From the NCBI GenBank assembly GCA_018242505.1, contig JAFEBU010000013.1, positions 18,176 through 82,175 of the forward strand: 64,000 nucleotides of DNA, given 5' to 3'. This DNA is from Pseudomonadota bacterium (GTDB lineage Bacteria > Pseudomonadota > Alphaproteobacteria > Reyranellales > Reyranellaceae). The position numbers were made by a program, and so were the translations under genes. Under the pieces are notes generated by a model that did not search any database, was not told where the DNA came from, and saw only the letters and a list, made by a program, of their open reading frames with translations. Positions 1-8,842 of the stretch are shown piece after piece; within the stretch, counting starts at the first letter, position 1; each line of letters opens with the position of its first letter.

Positions 1-359
1 GGCCCCATACCGGCCGACTGCGCGTACGTAGCGATCCGGGCCACCTAGTCTCGCGGTAGGGCCATCACTTCGGAGGAGATGGATCGACGGCCACTAGGAC
101 CAAAACTCACACAATGTGCCGCGCCCTGTATCGGCAACGTAAAACGGTTCGTTAGAAATGGACCGTAACCTGGTGAGAACAAGTACGCTCTCCAACGGCG
201 GCGGCCAGGCGCGTCGCACGAAATGGCAAATGACGATCTGCAATTCGATCATCGAACGGCGCACCAACGACCGGTCGGCGGCTAAAAGCAGGCGCTCCCG
301 CGCTACAAACGTCCACTTGCGATGAAGTTTATGGCAACTCGGTCTTGCTCTGGCGTGGA
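1..359. other. No gene recognised
   Basis: The first 359 bases hold only short or out-of-frame open stretches. None has a recognisable domain, and the longest overlaps the GST gene antisense to its codon pattern. It may be the tail of an intergenic region or the remains of a lost gene. Confidence 0.4.
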
Positions 360-1058
360 CTATAGCCGCCCGTTGGTCTGCTCCGCCCGAGCGTACGAGG
401 GACGCTCGGTCACACGCGCATTGTAGGCGAGAACGGAGTTCGCCACGGGAATACCGTAGTGCACGGCCCAGGTGATGCAAGTCGACAGAAGGATATCGGC
501 CGCCGTGAACCGCTCGCCCAGAATGTAGCTCGGGTTCGCCTCCAACGCCCGCTCGACGGTGCGCATCTGCTTCTGGAAATAGATGGCCGCCGCCTCGACC
601 GCGACCGGCGCCTCACCGTAAGTTTGGCGCATGTCATTGTGACGGCGCATGACGTAGAGCGAGGTCTCGTCGAGTTCGCCCAAGACGAAGAAGCACCACT
701 CCAGACAGCGCGCTCTTCCCCTAGGTTCGCCAGGAACCAAGCGATTGTGGTCCTGTCCATAGGTCTCGGAGAGATACCATATAATCGCGGCACTTTCGGT
801 CAGCACCAACTGATTGTCCTGAAGCAAGGGTACCTTCTGCCGAGCAGTAAGAGCTGTGAATTCGGGAGTTCGGGTTTCACCTGAACGCGGGCTGATCGCC
901 CGGCATTCGAAATCCAGATCGAGTTCGTGAAGCGCCCAGTGTGGACGGATTGTCCGGCTGGTGCCGACGCCCCACAGAATGCGCGTCGGCATCCCGCCTA
1001 CCGTTTCGGCCGTGGGTCGGGCTACGCTGGTTGTGTCTGCCGGAATCATACTACTCAT
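360..1058 (-). CDS. Glutathione S-transferase family protein
   Basis: A soluble GST-fold enzyme of about 232 residues that would conjugate or reductively process electrophiles with glutathione. The N-terminal thioredoxin-like half carries the cis-proline segment KVPLL followed by the glutathione-binding ESAAII stretch (LTESAAIIWYLSE). The C-terminal half is helical and ends with ILGERFTAADILL, the usual GST helix-6 signature. I chose the ATG at 1058 because GGAG lies 7-10 bases upstream; an ATG at 1070 and one at 992 (MPTRILWG) are alternatives, and the last would remove a non-conserved leader. It is divergent from the LuxR-type regulator at 1357. The substrate cannot be told. Confidence 0.85.
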   Translation of the reverse strand: MSSMIPADTTSVARPTAETVGGMPTRILWGVGTSRTIRPHWALHELDLDFECRAISPRSGETRTPEFTALTARQKVPLLQDNQLVLTESAAIIWYLSETYGQDHNRLVPGEPRGRARCLEWCFFVLGELDETSLYVMRRHNDMRQTYGEAPVAVEAAAIYFQKQMRTVERALEANPSYILGERFTAADILLSTCITWAVHYGIPVANSVLAYNARVTERPSYARAEQTNGRL

Positions 1059-1356
1059 CGTTCTCTCCATCGTTCGAGCCGGCGGCTGTCACCGGTGTTG
1101 CGACCGAGAGTTAATTGGTTCGTCGAGAGGTCCGCATCATCACAACTGATGAGCAGAAGAGCGTTGCGCTCGGAGCATTGTCGGATTGCTGCATCTTCTT
1201 TCAACATCAGACGAAATTGATCCCGCTTTCGAGTTCAGCCCCCCAAAAGCCCCCTCTGTGCCCTGCCCTTGCCGCACTGGCGCACCCTTTGCCGGTTGCG
1301 CCTAAGGGGTGGCGGCTCGTACCTTATGGTCACAGGCTTGAGGAGCGGAGCGCGGC

Positions 1357-2544
1357 GTGGCCGATACGGAACGCGAACTGGCCGATTGTGTCGGGGCCAT
1401 CTATGAGGCAGCGGCAAACGGCGAAAGCTGGGAAGACGTTGGCGCGCGCCTGTGCCGACTGACCGGAGCGCAACGGGCAATGCTACGCATGAGCAACGGG
1501 AGCGCGGCGCCCCCGGGCAATCTCCTGATGGCTCCGGACGAAAGCGAGACGATCTATCTCGCATACTACCACCAACTGAACCCCTATTTCGGGCGCGCCC
1601 GGCGCGACTTTGCCGATGCCCGAACGAGGCATTTGGCTACGGTAAGGTTCGGGCCGGAGCTGGTCCCGGAGCAGGCGTTTCTACGCAGCGAATTCTACTG
1701 CGACTATGCGCGTCATCATGAGCGGCGGCACCTGTTGGCTGGGATGATCGGGCTCGGTAATGTGATGCCGTTCGGGCTTTTTCGCGCCGACGACGCCCGG
1801 CCGTTTGGCACGCACGAGAGACGTCTCGTACAAACAGTACTGCCGCATCTACAGCGTGCGCTCGAGTTGCGCGCACGCCTGGGTCTGACCTCACAGGCGG
1901 CCTGGGCGACCAGGGCAGCGCTCGACGCGCTACCGCTTGGCGTCGCGATCGTTGATGCGGGCTTGCGCATTCATTTCGCCAATGAGGCTGGTCGCAGGGA
2001 TTTTTCCCGCACCGATTTCGGCTTGCGTGCCCTGCGCTCGGGGCCGCATGCCGGAAGCGGCGTTTATCTTGCCGCCTCGGCCAAGCATGATGCGGCGACG
2101 CTCAGACGGCTGGTCGCCTCCGCCATCGCAGGTCATTCTGGCGGCTCGATGCGTGTCGCGAACCCCGACATGTCGTCCTGTGCAGTGCTGGTGTCGCCGG
2201 CACCCCGAGGAATCTCGACCGACCATGCCGTGCCGGGCGACAAGGGTCTTGCCGATGATCTTGCGATGGTCGTAATCCGCGATCTCAGCCGAGTTGCCGC
2301 TCCATCACCGGTAATGCTGTGCGAAGTGTTTGGGTTGAGCCGGGCCGAAGCTGATGTCGCTGCCGCACTTTCGGGCGGGGCCAGCGCGGAAGATGTAGCA
2401 CAGGAGCGCAAGGTTTCGCTTGCAACGGTGCGTAGTCAGATTCGGTCCATTCTCGGCAAGTCGGGCAGCGAGAATCTTCGCGACTTCGAGCGCTCAATGG
2501 CGTCCCTAGCGATGATGACGCCCTGTAGCCCAGGCGACCGCTAG
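1357..2544 (+). CDS. LuxR-type helix-turn-helix transcriptional regulator
   Basis: A 395-residue regulator. The first 300 residues have no motif I can name but look like a sensor domain. The C-terminal 65 residues hold a LuxR/GerE-like helix-turn-helix (FGLSRAEADVAAALSGG, then VSLATVRSQIRSILGKSG). The start is a GTG preceded by AGGAG at 1341-1345. Such single-protein LuxR regulators are common next to catabolic genes. It probably controls the AEC transporter and hydrolase/decarboxylase genes that follow, or the divergent GST, but no binding site is visible. Confidence 0.8.
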   Translation: MADTERELADCVGAIYEAAANGESWEDVGARLCRLTGAQRAMLRMSNGSAAPPGNLLMAPDESETIYLAYYHQLNPYFGRARRDFADARTRHLATVRFGPELVPEQAFLRSEFYCDYARHHERRHLLAGMIGLGNVMPFGLFRADDARPFGTHERRLVQTVLPHLQRALELRARLGLTSQAAWATRAALDALPLGVAIVDAGLRIHFANEAGRRDFSRTDFGLRALRSGPHAGSGVYLAASAKHDAATLRRLVASAIAGHSGGSMRVANPDMSSCAVLVSPAPRGISTDHAVPGDKGLADDLAMVVIRDLSRVAAPSPVMLCEVFGLSRAEADVAAALSGGASAEDVAQERKVSLATVRSQIRSILGKSGSENLRDFERSMASLAMMTPCSPGDR

Positions 2545-2747
2545 GACAAGCTGAAACCAAATCGAAACAGCCCCGTCGTCCGGTTGAGCGAAAACGCTAC
2601 CAAGGAAGATCAGGATTCGGGGATCAAGCCACGATCACGCGGCCTTGATCCATTTACGGCGAAGCCGACCAAATCCATCATCAGTTGTGAGGATGTCGTC
2701 CGCGCTTTACGCGCCTAGCAGTCGCTTGCATCGAATGCGGGTCGACT

Positions 2748-3653
2748 ATGCAGCAAATCTTGCTGATCTTTACATGTCTGGGCGCCGGCATTGCGTTGCG
2801 CTTGTCCGGACGGCTACCGAACAATGCCACCAAGGTGCTCGGTGGCTTCGTGATCAACGTTGCACTGCCGGCTGCTGCCCTGCGCAGCGTCCATGAACTT
2901 GCGCTGCACCGCGACTGGTGGCTAGCCGCGGCGACGCCATGGATCGGTGCAGTGCTCGCCATCTTCGTAATTGTTCCGCTCTGCCGCGCATTCGGATGGA
3001 CATCGCAGCGCGCCGGCTCGTTGCTGCTCGTCGCAGGCTGGGGCAACACCTCTTTCGTCGGCCTGCCGATGATCGCCGCTTTCGTCGGCGGCCAGTGGCT
3101 CGGACTCGGCATCGTCATCGACCTGTTTGGATCCTATCTCGCGCTATCGACGCTTGGCCTTGCAATGGCCAGCATCGCCAGCGTGGGAAAGTTGGACTGG
3201 CGCACGATCGCTAGACGCATTGTGACCTTTCCGCCCTTCATCGCGATCCTGGCCGCCTTCGCCACCAACCACCTGGGCCGGCCTGAATGGTTCACGCAGA
3301 TCGTGACCGCGCTCGCTGACACGTTGACGCCGCTAGCGCTGGCGGCCGTGGGATTTGCGCTGCGTTTTGACTCCATCTCGGGCCGGCTTGCCGCGCTTGG
3401 CGTGGGCCTCGCCTTCAGATTGGTTGCAGCACCGCTCTCTATTGTTCTGATGTACCTCGCGCTACGCAGCGCGGGCGATCACGTTGCCAAGGTGGCAATG
3501 CTGGAAATGGCGATGCCGCCGATGCTTGGCGCCAGCATCATCGCTATCGACAACGACCTCGAGCCCGACCTAGTCGCCCTTGTGATCAGCGTCGGCGTGC
3601 CGCTGTCCATGCTGACTGCGTGGGCCTGGTGGTCGGTCATCGCGGCGCTCTGA
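2748..3653 (+). CDS. AEC (auxin efflux carrier) family transporter
   Basis: An integral inner-membrane protein of 301 residues made almost entirely of hydrophobic segments (about ten). This matches the bile-acid/AEC transporter fold, usually 300-320 residues. The N-terminal ILLIFTCLGAGIALRLSGRLP and the glycine/proline-broken helices (VAGWGNTSFVGLPMIAAFVGG and MLEMAMPPMLGASIIA) are typical of the family, which moves small organic anions such as malate, malonate or aromatic acids. It precedes the small ORFs and the M20 hydrolase on the same strand, so uptake or export of the same substrate is likely. Confidence 0.85.
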   Translation: MQQILLIFTCLGAGIALRLSGRLPNNATKVLGGFVINVALPAAALRSVHELALHRDWWLAAATPWIGAVLAIFVIVPLCRAFGWTSQRAGSLLLVAGWGNTSFVGLPMIAAFVGGQWLGLGIVIDLFGSYLALSTLGLAMASIASVGKLDWRTIARRIVTFPPFIAILAAFATNHLGRPEWFTQIVTALADTLTPLALAAVGFALRFDSISGRLAALGVGLAFRLVAAPLSIVLMYLALRSAGDHVAKVAMLEMAMPPMLGASIIAIDNDLEPDLVALVISVGVPLSMLTAWAWWSVIAAL

Positions 3654-3708
3654 GCTGAATGTATCAGACTGATGGGATCAAGAAGCCCGCAAAGATGGAG
3701 AATAGCTA

Positions 3709-3885
3709 ATGGCTAATTTATCCGAAGATGAGCTTCATGAGGATTTTGGCACCTGGCCTTTCGGACACGCGCCCTGTGGAGGCGCCGATTTCGGCGAAGT
3801 TCGCGCTGGCGCCGAGCGGTTGGCGGAGGAGGCGGCTGCCACACTGGCGAAGTGGCTGGATCGGCAATTCGGACAGCAATCGTGA
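3709..3885 (+). CDS. Small conserved-context protein, function unknown (58 aa)
   Basis: A 58-residue acidic, Ala/Glu-rich reading frame with an ATG start and GGAG at 3697-3700. The first half has a GTWPFGHAPCGGADFGE turn-rich segment. The second half is a predicted amphipathic helix (AERLAEEAAATLAKWLDRQF). Its stop codon overlaps the GTG start of the next small frame (GTGA), which in turn overlaps the amidohydrolase start. The tight three-way coupling is the main argument that it is real. I do not recognise the family. Confidence 0.5.
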   Translation: MANLSEDELHEDFGTWPFGHAPCGGADFGEVRAGAERLAEEAAATLAKWLDRQFGQQS

Positions 3886-4115
3886 GGGATGTCGCGATTA
3901 ACATGCCCGGCGCATGGCAGCATTCGTGCGCCTATTGCATCGGTAGCTCGGCCGCTGGGCGGGAGCGCCTGCGGCAACTCCAATTGCTGGCGCTGCTCGA
4001 ACATCCCGGTGCGATGCCGGCAAAGCACGCTTTGCGTATCGCGCGTCAGCTTCTGGTCCGGCTGGACCAAAGACCCACGTTGCGATGCGAACTCCTTCAG
4101 GGAACACGATCATGA
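3882..4115 (+). CDS. Small protein, function unknown (77 aa), coupled to the M20 hydrolase
   Basis: A 77-residue frame starting at GTG 3882, which overlaps the stop of the preceding 58-aa gene. Its TGA at 4113-4115 overlaps the ATG of the amidohydrolase (ATGA). The product is basic and leucine-rich, with a CAYC pair near residue 17 (HSCAYCIG) and a long helical stretch (RERLRQLQLLALLEH). The two overlaps suggest translational coupling and perhaps a small accessory subunit of the hydrolase. No known family was recognised. Confidence 0.5.
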   Translation: MRDVAINMPGAWQHSCAYCIGSSAAGRERLRQLQLLALLEHPGAMPAKHALRIARQLLVRLDQRPTLRCELLQGTRS

Positions 4116-5359
4116 AATTGACGCCATCGGACGACCTGCTCGCCGAGCTTGAAGTAATTTATCGGGACCTGCATGCCAATCCGGAGCTTTCGATGCAGGA
4201 ACATCGCACCGCGGATATCGCGGCCGCCTGGCTCGGCCGGCATGGCTACGAGGTGACGGTTGGCATCGGCGGCACCGGCGTTGTCGGCGTGCTGCGCAAT
4301 GGCAGCGGCGCCACGGTCCTGCTTCGCGCCGACATGGACGCCTTGCCGGTCGAGGAAGCGACCGGGCTCGCCTATGCGAGCCGCGCAACCGGTACCGATC
4401 GCTTCGGCCATCACGGCTTCGTGGCCCACGCCTGCGGCCACGACATGCACGTCGCGTGGCTGCTAGGCGTTACGCGGCTGTTGGCGGAACATAAGTCCGC
4501 TTGGTGTGGCACGGTGATCGCTGTGTTCCAGCCCGGCGAGGAGACGGGACAGGGCGCGCGCGCCATGATCGAGGACGGCATGGTGCGTCGCTTTCCCCAG
4601 CCTGACGTCGCGCTCGGCCAGCATGTGGTGCCCGCGCCCGCGGGCACCGTGGGCTGGTGCGCCGATACGGTCATGGCTGCTTCCGATAGCTGGGAGGTCA
4701 CGCTGTTCGGCCGCGGCGCGCACGGCTCGATGCCGCAGAAAAGCATCGATCCGATCGTGATGGCCGCCTCTGCCGTCATGCGCCTGCAGGGCGTCGTCGC
4801 CCGCGAGGTCTCGATGTCCGATCAGGCGGTGGTTACCATCGGCGCGCTTCAGGCCGGCAGCGCCGAAAACGTCATTCCGGACCAAGCCATGCTTCGCCTC
4901 AACGTGCGCAGCTTCAAGGATGCTGTGCGCTCACGTGTACTGGCCGCCATCCGTCGCATCATCGAGGCCGAGTCGGTGGCGTCCGGCGCGCCGAAAGCGC
5001 CTGATATCTCGGTACTCGGCGAGCATCCGGTTACGCGCAATGACGACGCGGCCGTGCGCAGGGTGGCGGATGCGTTCGAGTGTCGCTTCGGCAAAGACCG
5101 CGTTCAGGAGGTGGCGCCCTCGTCGGCCAGCGAGGACTTTGGGCTTTTCGGCGCTGCCTGGGGCGTGCCTTCCGTATTCTGGTTCGTCGGCGGTACCGAT
5201 CCACAACGTTTCGCGGCCGCGATGGCCGCAGGCAAGCTCGAAGAGCTGCCGGGCAATCACGCTCCTGATTTCGCGCCCGTCATCCATCCGACCTTGCGCA
5301 CGGGCATTGAGACGACGCTGACGGCGGCCGGCCTCTGGTTGGCGAACACGAAAGCGTGA
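4112..5359 (+). CDS. M20 family amidohydrolase/peptidase
   Basis: A zinc- or manganese-dependent cytoplasmic hydrolase (415 residues) of the M20D aminoacylase/carboxypeptidase group, which cleaves amide bonds of N-acyl amino acids or similar conjugates. The metal-site motifs are in order: RADMDALPVEE, HACGHDMHVAWLLG, QPGEETGQGARAMIEDG, and a C-terminal SSASEDFGLF glutamate. The Gly-Ala-His segment of the lid/dimer domain (FGRGAHGSMPQ) is intact. The ATG at 4112 overlaps the preceding small gene by four bases. It stands upstream of UbiX/UbiD genes, so it may release an aromatic acid that UbiD then decarboxylates; this link is inferred. Confidence 0.9.
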   Translation: MKLTPSDDLLAELEVIYRDLHANPELSMQEHRTADIAAAWLGRHGYEVTVGIGGTGVVGVLRNGSGATVLLRADMDALPVEEATGLAYASRATGTDRFGHHGFVAHACGHDMHVAWLLGVTRLLAEHKSAWCGTVIAVFQPGEETGQGARAMIEDGMVRRFPQPDVALGQHVVPAPAGTVGWCADTVMAASDSWEVTLFGRGAHGSMPQKSIDPIVMAASAVMRLQGVVAREVSMSDQAVVTIGALQAGSAENVIPDQAMLRLNVRSFKDAVRSRVLAAIRRIIEAESVASGAPKAPDISVLGEHPVTRNDDAAVRRVADAFECRFGKDRVQEVAPSSASEDFGLFGAAWGVPSVFWFVGGTDPQRFAAAMAAGKLEELPGNHAPDFAPVIHPTLRTGIETTLTAAGLWLANTKA

Positions 5360-5452
5360 CCGCTCTGACGTGGCATCCATCATCAAAACTGACGATGTGG
5401 CATCGGTCATGAACCTCTAACAATTGCGCCGTCGATCACACGGATATTTCCA

Positions 5453-6118
5453 ATGCACACACATCTTTCCGGTGCGCCGCGGCGCCGCATGATCGTCGGG
5501 ATCAGCGGTGCAACCGGCATCATCTATGGGCTGCGGCTTCTGGCGACTCTGCGCGAGCTCGACATCGAGACTCATCTCGTGATGACAAAGGCCGGTGAAC
5601 GAACGCTGGCCTATGAAACAGATCTGAAAGTGCGGGAAGTCCGGCAGTCGGCCGACTTCTGCTACTCCGACAGCGATATCGGAGCGACCATCGCATCGGG
5701 TTCTTTCCCCACCATGGGCATAATCGTAGCACCATGCTCGGTGCGGAGCCTGTCCGCGATCGCCAGCGGCAATACCGACGGACTTTTGTCACGCTCCGCC
5801 GACGTGTGTTTGAAGGAGCGTCGGCGTGTGGTGTTGTTGTTCCGCGAGGCACCGCTCCATACTGGCCACATCCGTTCGATGGCGGCCGCCACCGAGAACG
5901 GTGCCATTGTCTTCCCGCCGGTGCCAGCCTTCTACGATCGGCCGCAATCGCTGGACGACATGGTCGATCACACCGTCGGGCGCGTGCTCGATCTCTACGA
6001 CATCGACGCCGGACTGGTGCGCCGCTGGACTGGCCGTCCGCCTGCGCATGCCAAGGCATCCCTAAACGTCGTGGTTTCCAACGATCAGGTCACAAAGGAG
6101 GCTTCACCATGCCGTTAA
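5453..6118 (+). CDS. UbiX family flavin prenyltransferase
   Basis: A 221-residue flavoprotein that prenylates FMN to make the prFMN cofactor required by UbiD decarboxylases. The N-terminus has the family signature VGISGATGIIYGLRLL. SGSFPTMGIIVAPCSVRSL follows, and then CLKERRRVVLLFREAPLH, the phosphate/prenyl binding segment. It overlaps the downstream UbiD-family gene by ten bases, so the cofactor maker and its user are co-translated. A short N-terminal extension (about 12 residues) is present before the conserved core; an internal ATG at 5489 would give the usual start. Confidence 0.93.
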   Translation: MHTHLSGAPRRRMIVGISGATGIIYGLRLLATLRELDIETHLVMTKAGERTLAYETDLKVREVRQSADFCYSDSDIGATIASGSFPTMGIIVAPCSVRSLSAIASGNTDGLLSRSADVCLKERRRVVLLFREAPLHTGHIRSMAAATENGAIVFPPVPAFYDRPQSLDDMVDHTVGRVLDLYDIDAGLVRRWTGRPPAHAKASLNVVVSNDQVTKEASPCR

Positions 6119-7590
6119 CCGATTTGCGCCAGTATATCGAGGCCCTGCGCAGCCTCGGCGAAATTCAGGAAGTCGATGCACCCGTGTCGCTGAACCTCGA
6201 GCTCGGCGCGATCATCCGCCGCTGCAACGAAACCGGCGCGCCCGCGCCGCTGTTCAACACCTTCTCCGACCATCCATCCGGCTTCCGCATCCTCGGTGCG
6301 CCCGGGGGCGCCAGCCATCGACCCGGCCGACAACTGGTGCGGGTTGCAACCTCGCTCGGCCTGCCGCCGACCAGCAGCGGCCAGGATATCGTCGAGACCA
6401 TCGCTGGCAGCCTCGATCTGCCGCCGGTCGATCCGGTGGTCGTCGTCGACGCGCCCTGCTTCGAGAATACGGCGACCGGTGATGACGTCGATCTCACCCG
6501 GCTTCCGGTCCCGCTCCTGCATTACGGCGATGGTGGTCGCTACCTCAACACCTGGGGCTGCATCGTCGCGCGCACTCCGGACGGCGCGTGGACCAACTGG
6601 TCGATTGCCCGGATGATGCTGGTCGACGACAAGCGCCTTTCTGGCATCGTCGCCCCGCAGCAGCATGTTGGCATGGTAGCGAAGGCGTGGGCCGATATCG
6701 GCAAGCCGATGCCGTTCGCATTGGCGCTCGGTGTCGAGCCCGCGATCCCGTTCATCTGCGGCATGCCCTTGCCCGCTCATGTCGACGAAGCCGGCCGACT
6801 CGGCGCACTGCTGGGTCGTCCGATCAAGACCGTGCGGTGCCGCACCGTCGATCTCGAGGCGCCAGCCAGCGCCGAGATTCTCATCGAGGGCCATCTGCAT
6901 CTGGACGAGACGGTGCAGGAGGGACCGATGGGCGAATTCGCGGGCTATGTGCCGCTCGAGCCCGTCATGCATCGTCCGGTGTACCGCGTCTCGGCGATCA
7001 GCCATCGCAACGATGCGATCCTGCCCGTGGTCGCGGCTGGCGAGCCGGTCGAGGAAAACCACACGGCCTGGGGCATTCCAAGCGCGGCGCAGATCCTGCA
7101 TGACTTGCGCGCCGCCGGCCTTGCCGTGACCACGGCCTGGATGCCGCTGCAGGCAGCGCTGCACTGGCTGGTGGTGACCGTGCCGCGGGATTGGCGTCGC
7201 CGCACGGGCATCGAGGAGAGTAAAGCGCTATGCGAAAAGATCGGCGAGACGATCTTCGCCACCAAGGCGGGTGCCGTGGTGCCCAAGGTGATCGTGCTCA
7301 ATGACGATATCGATCCGACCGATACCGCAGAACTGGTGTGGGCCTTCGCCACGCGCTGTCATCCCTTCCTGGGTCATGCCATTTTCGATCATATCGATGC
7401 GGCGCCGCTGCTTGCCTACCTGCGCAAGAGCGAAAAGCTGTCGAACTCGACGGGCAAGGTCGTATATAATTGTCTGCCGCCGGACGAATGGGGCGAGATG
7501 CTGCCGGTCCGCGCCTCGTTCCATCACGGCTATCCGACTGACATCGTTGAACGCGTGAAGTCGCGCTGGGTCGAGTATGGCTTTCACTGA
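6109..7590 (+). CDS. UbiD family decarboxylase
   Basis: A prFMN-dependent non-oxidative (de)carboxylase of 493 residues, the normal length for the family. The start is ATG 6109, preceded by a strong AAAGGAGG at 6093-6100. The N-terminal MPLTDLRQYIEAL, the central NWSIARMML region that lines the prFMN site, and the Glu-rich EGPMGEFAGYV stretch containing active-site glutamates are all present. Relatives act on aromatic or unsaturated acids (4-hydroxybenzoate, vanillate, phenolic acids). With the adjacent UbiX and M20 hydrolase it forms a plausible pathway for an N-acylated aromatic acid. An IS481-like element lies 12 bp downstream. Confidence 0.92.
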   Translation: MPLTDLRQYIEALRSLGEIQEVDAPVSLNLELGAIIRRCNETGAPAPLFNTFSDHPSGFRILGAPGGASHRPGRQLVRVATSLGLPPTSSGQDIVETIAGSLDLPPVDPVVVVDAPCFENTATGDDVDLTRLPVPLLHYGDGGRYLNTWGCIVARTPDGAWTNWSIARMMLVDDKRLSGIVAPQQHVGMVAKAWADIGKPMPFALALGVEPAIPFICGMPLPAHVDEAGRLGALLGRPIKTVRCRTVDLEAPASAEILIEGHLHLDETVQEGPMGEFAGYVPLEPVMHRPVYRVSAISHRNDAILPVVAAGEPVEENHTAWGIPSAAQILHDLRAAGLAVTTAWMPLQAALHWLVVTVPRDWRRRTGIEESKALCEKIGETIFATKAGAVVPKVIVLNDDIDPTDTAELVWAFATRCHPFLGHAIFDHIDAAPLLAYLRKSEKLSNSTGKVVYNCLPPDEWGEMLPVRASFHHGYPTDIVERVKSRWVEYGFH

Positions 7591-7597
7591 AGCGGCG

Positions 7598-8559
7598 CTA
7601 GCTGTGTGGTCCCGGGATGAGATGGTGGGGGTTTAACTTGAAGATTGACGGGTCTTTGGTCCAGGCATCACAGATGACTTGGTAGGGGGTCCGCCACTTC
7701 AGGGCCTTGAGGTGTTTTGCGAAGTTGTAAGCGGTGACGAATGCCAGGACGTGAGCTTTGAGGCTTTCCAGGTCGTCGTAGTGATAAACCTTGACTGTGG
7801 CGTCCTTGATCGTCCGGTTCATCCGCTCGGCCTGGCCGTTGGTCCACGGATGATATGGCCTGGCCAGCCTGTGCTCGATGCCATGTTGGATGCAGACACG
7901 GTCGAAGATGCGCAGACCGAGCAAGCGAGCAGTGGGCCGATCCCTGTTCTTGGGCAAGTCGGCGAAGGCCATTCCATTGTCGGTGAGCACGATGTGGATC
8001 TTGTAGGGGAAGACCTCGACCACGGTCTTGAGGAAGGCCGAACCTTCCATCTTGCCGGCGCTGTCGTGGAACTCGACATAGGTGAACTTCGAGACCCGAT
8101 CGATGGCCAGGAACATCACCAGCCTGCCGTCGGTGTGGCGCAGTTCGCAGCTGTCGATGTGGACGTAGCCGATCTCGTATGTCCTGAAACGCGCTGCTGC
8201 CCGGTCTCCTCGACCGGCAGTCTTGAGATGCCATGACGTTGGAGGCAGCGATGCAAGGCGCTGCGGCTGAGGTTGGGGATGGTGTCTCTCAGGCAGCCCA
8301 GCACATCGTCCAGCGGCAGCAGGGTCTTCTGCCGGAACGCCACCACAATGGCTTCCTCGACCGGTGTCAGCACCGTGCTCCTGGGCGTCTTGGGGCCCGT
8401 CGGCGCATCGGCTGTCGTAGTCCGGCTGCGCCATTTCTTCACCGTCTTCGGGTTCAGGTCGTGTCATGCGGCAAGGGACCGGGTGCTCTCTTGCGACGCC
8501 TGGAACTCGGCTCGAACACGCGGCGTCGTGCGGGCGCAGCCATGAAGAACACTTCCCAA
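7598..8559 (-). pseudogene. IS481-family transposase, nonsense and frameshift
   Basis: A DDE transposase reconstructed from two frames. Residues from VLHG (about 8555) through the helix-turn-helix NPKTVKKW to HRCLQRHGISRLP lie in one frame, which carries an opal codon at 8464-8466 where an arginine is expected. A frameshift at about 8185-8195 moves to the second frame, which carries the DDE residues (YVHIDSC, VLTDNGMAF, NGQAERMNRT) and runs to the end. No good ATG is seen and a TTG near 8559 may be the original start. The TAG stop (7598-7600) lies inside the flanking CTAG. The gene should be inactive. Confidence 0.85.
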
Positions 8560-8621
8560 AGCGCATCCTCCTCCTGACGACTCAGGATTGATGATGCACC
8601 ATCAGACTCCGGGACTACACA
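7603..8621 (-). mobile_element. IS481-family insertion sequence, decayed, in a CTAG target
   Basis: The element is about 1.02 kb. Imperfect terminal inverted repeats lie at 7603-7615 (TGTGTGGTCCCGG) and 8609-8621 (complement TGTGTAGTCCCGG), with further matching bases inside. Both ends abut CTAG (7598-7601 and 8623-8626), consistent with the NCTAGN target known for Bordetella IS481. The single transposase gene is broken. The element sits between the UbiD gene and the LysR gene and appears not to have interrupted either. Confidence 0.8.
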
Positions 8622-8842
8622 CCTAGTCGTTAGAAAATGTGAGCCGACAGAGAACAGCGTTTTTACACCAGGTTGTATAATACATTGCGAAATGCCTCTG
8701 TAGCGATGGGTGGCTCGCGCTCGCGAGACTTGGGAGGCTTCGTCCCTCTCCTCCTGTTCAACGATGAAATCCACTAGCTTCACTCCGAGTAGCACGGCCA
8801 GGGCGTTGTCAATCACAGATAAAGCCAGAAACTGATCGCGTT

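Noticed and set aside
5734..6108. Upstream extension of the UbiD reading frame
   Set aside because: It overlaps the UbiX gene in another frame; the strong ribosome site supports ATG 6109.
6115..7164. 349-codon open frame on the minus strand
   Set aside because: Antisense shadow of the UbiD-family gene.
7598..8566. Programmed frameshift in the IS481 transposase
   Set aside because: There is no slippery sequence at the break, and an in-frame opal codon upstream also disables the gene.
8454..8816. 120-codon minus-strand frame beside the IS481 element
   Set aside because: It mixes the element end with flanking DNA and has no recognisable domain or ribosome site.
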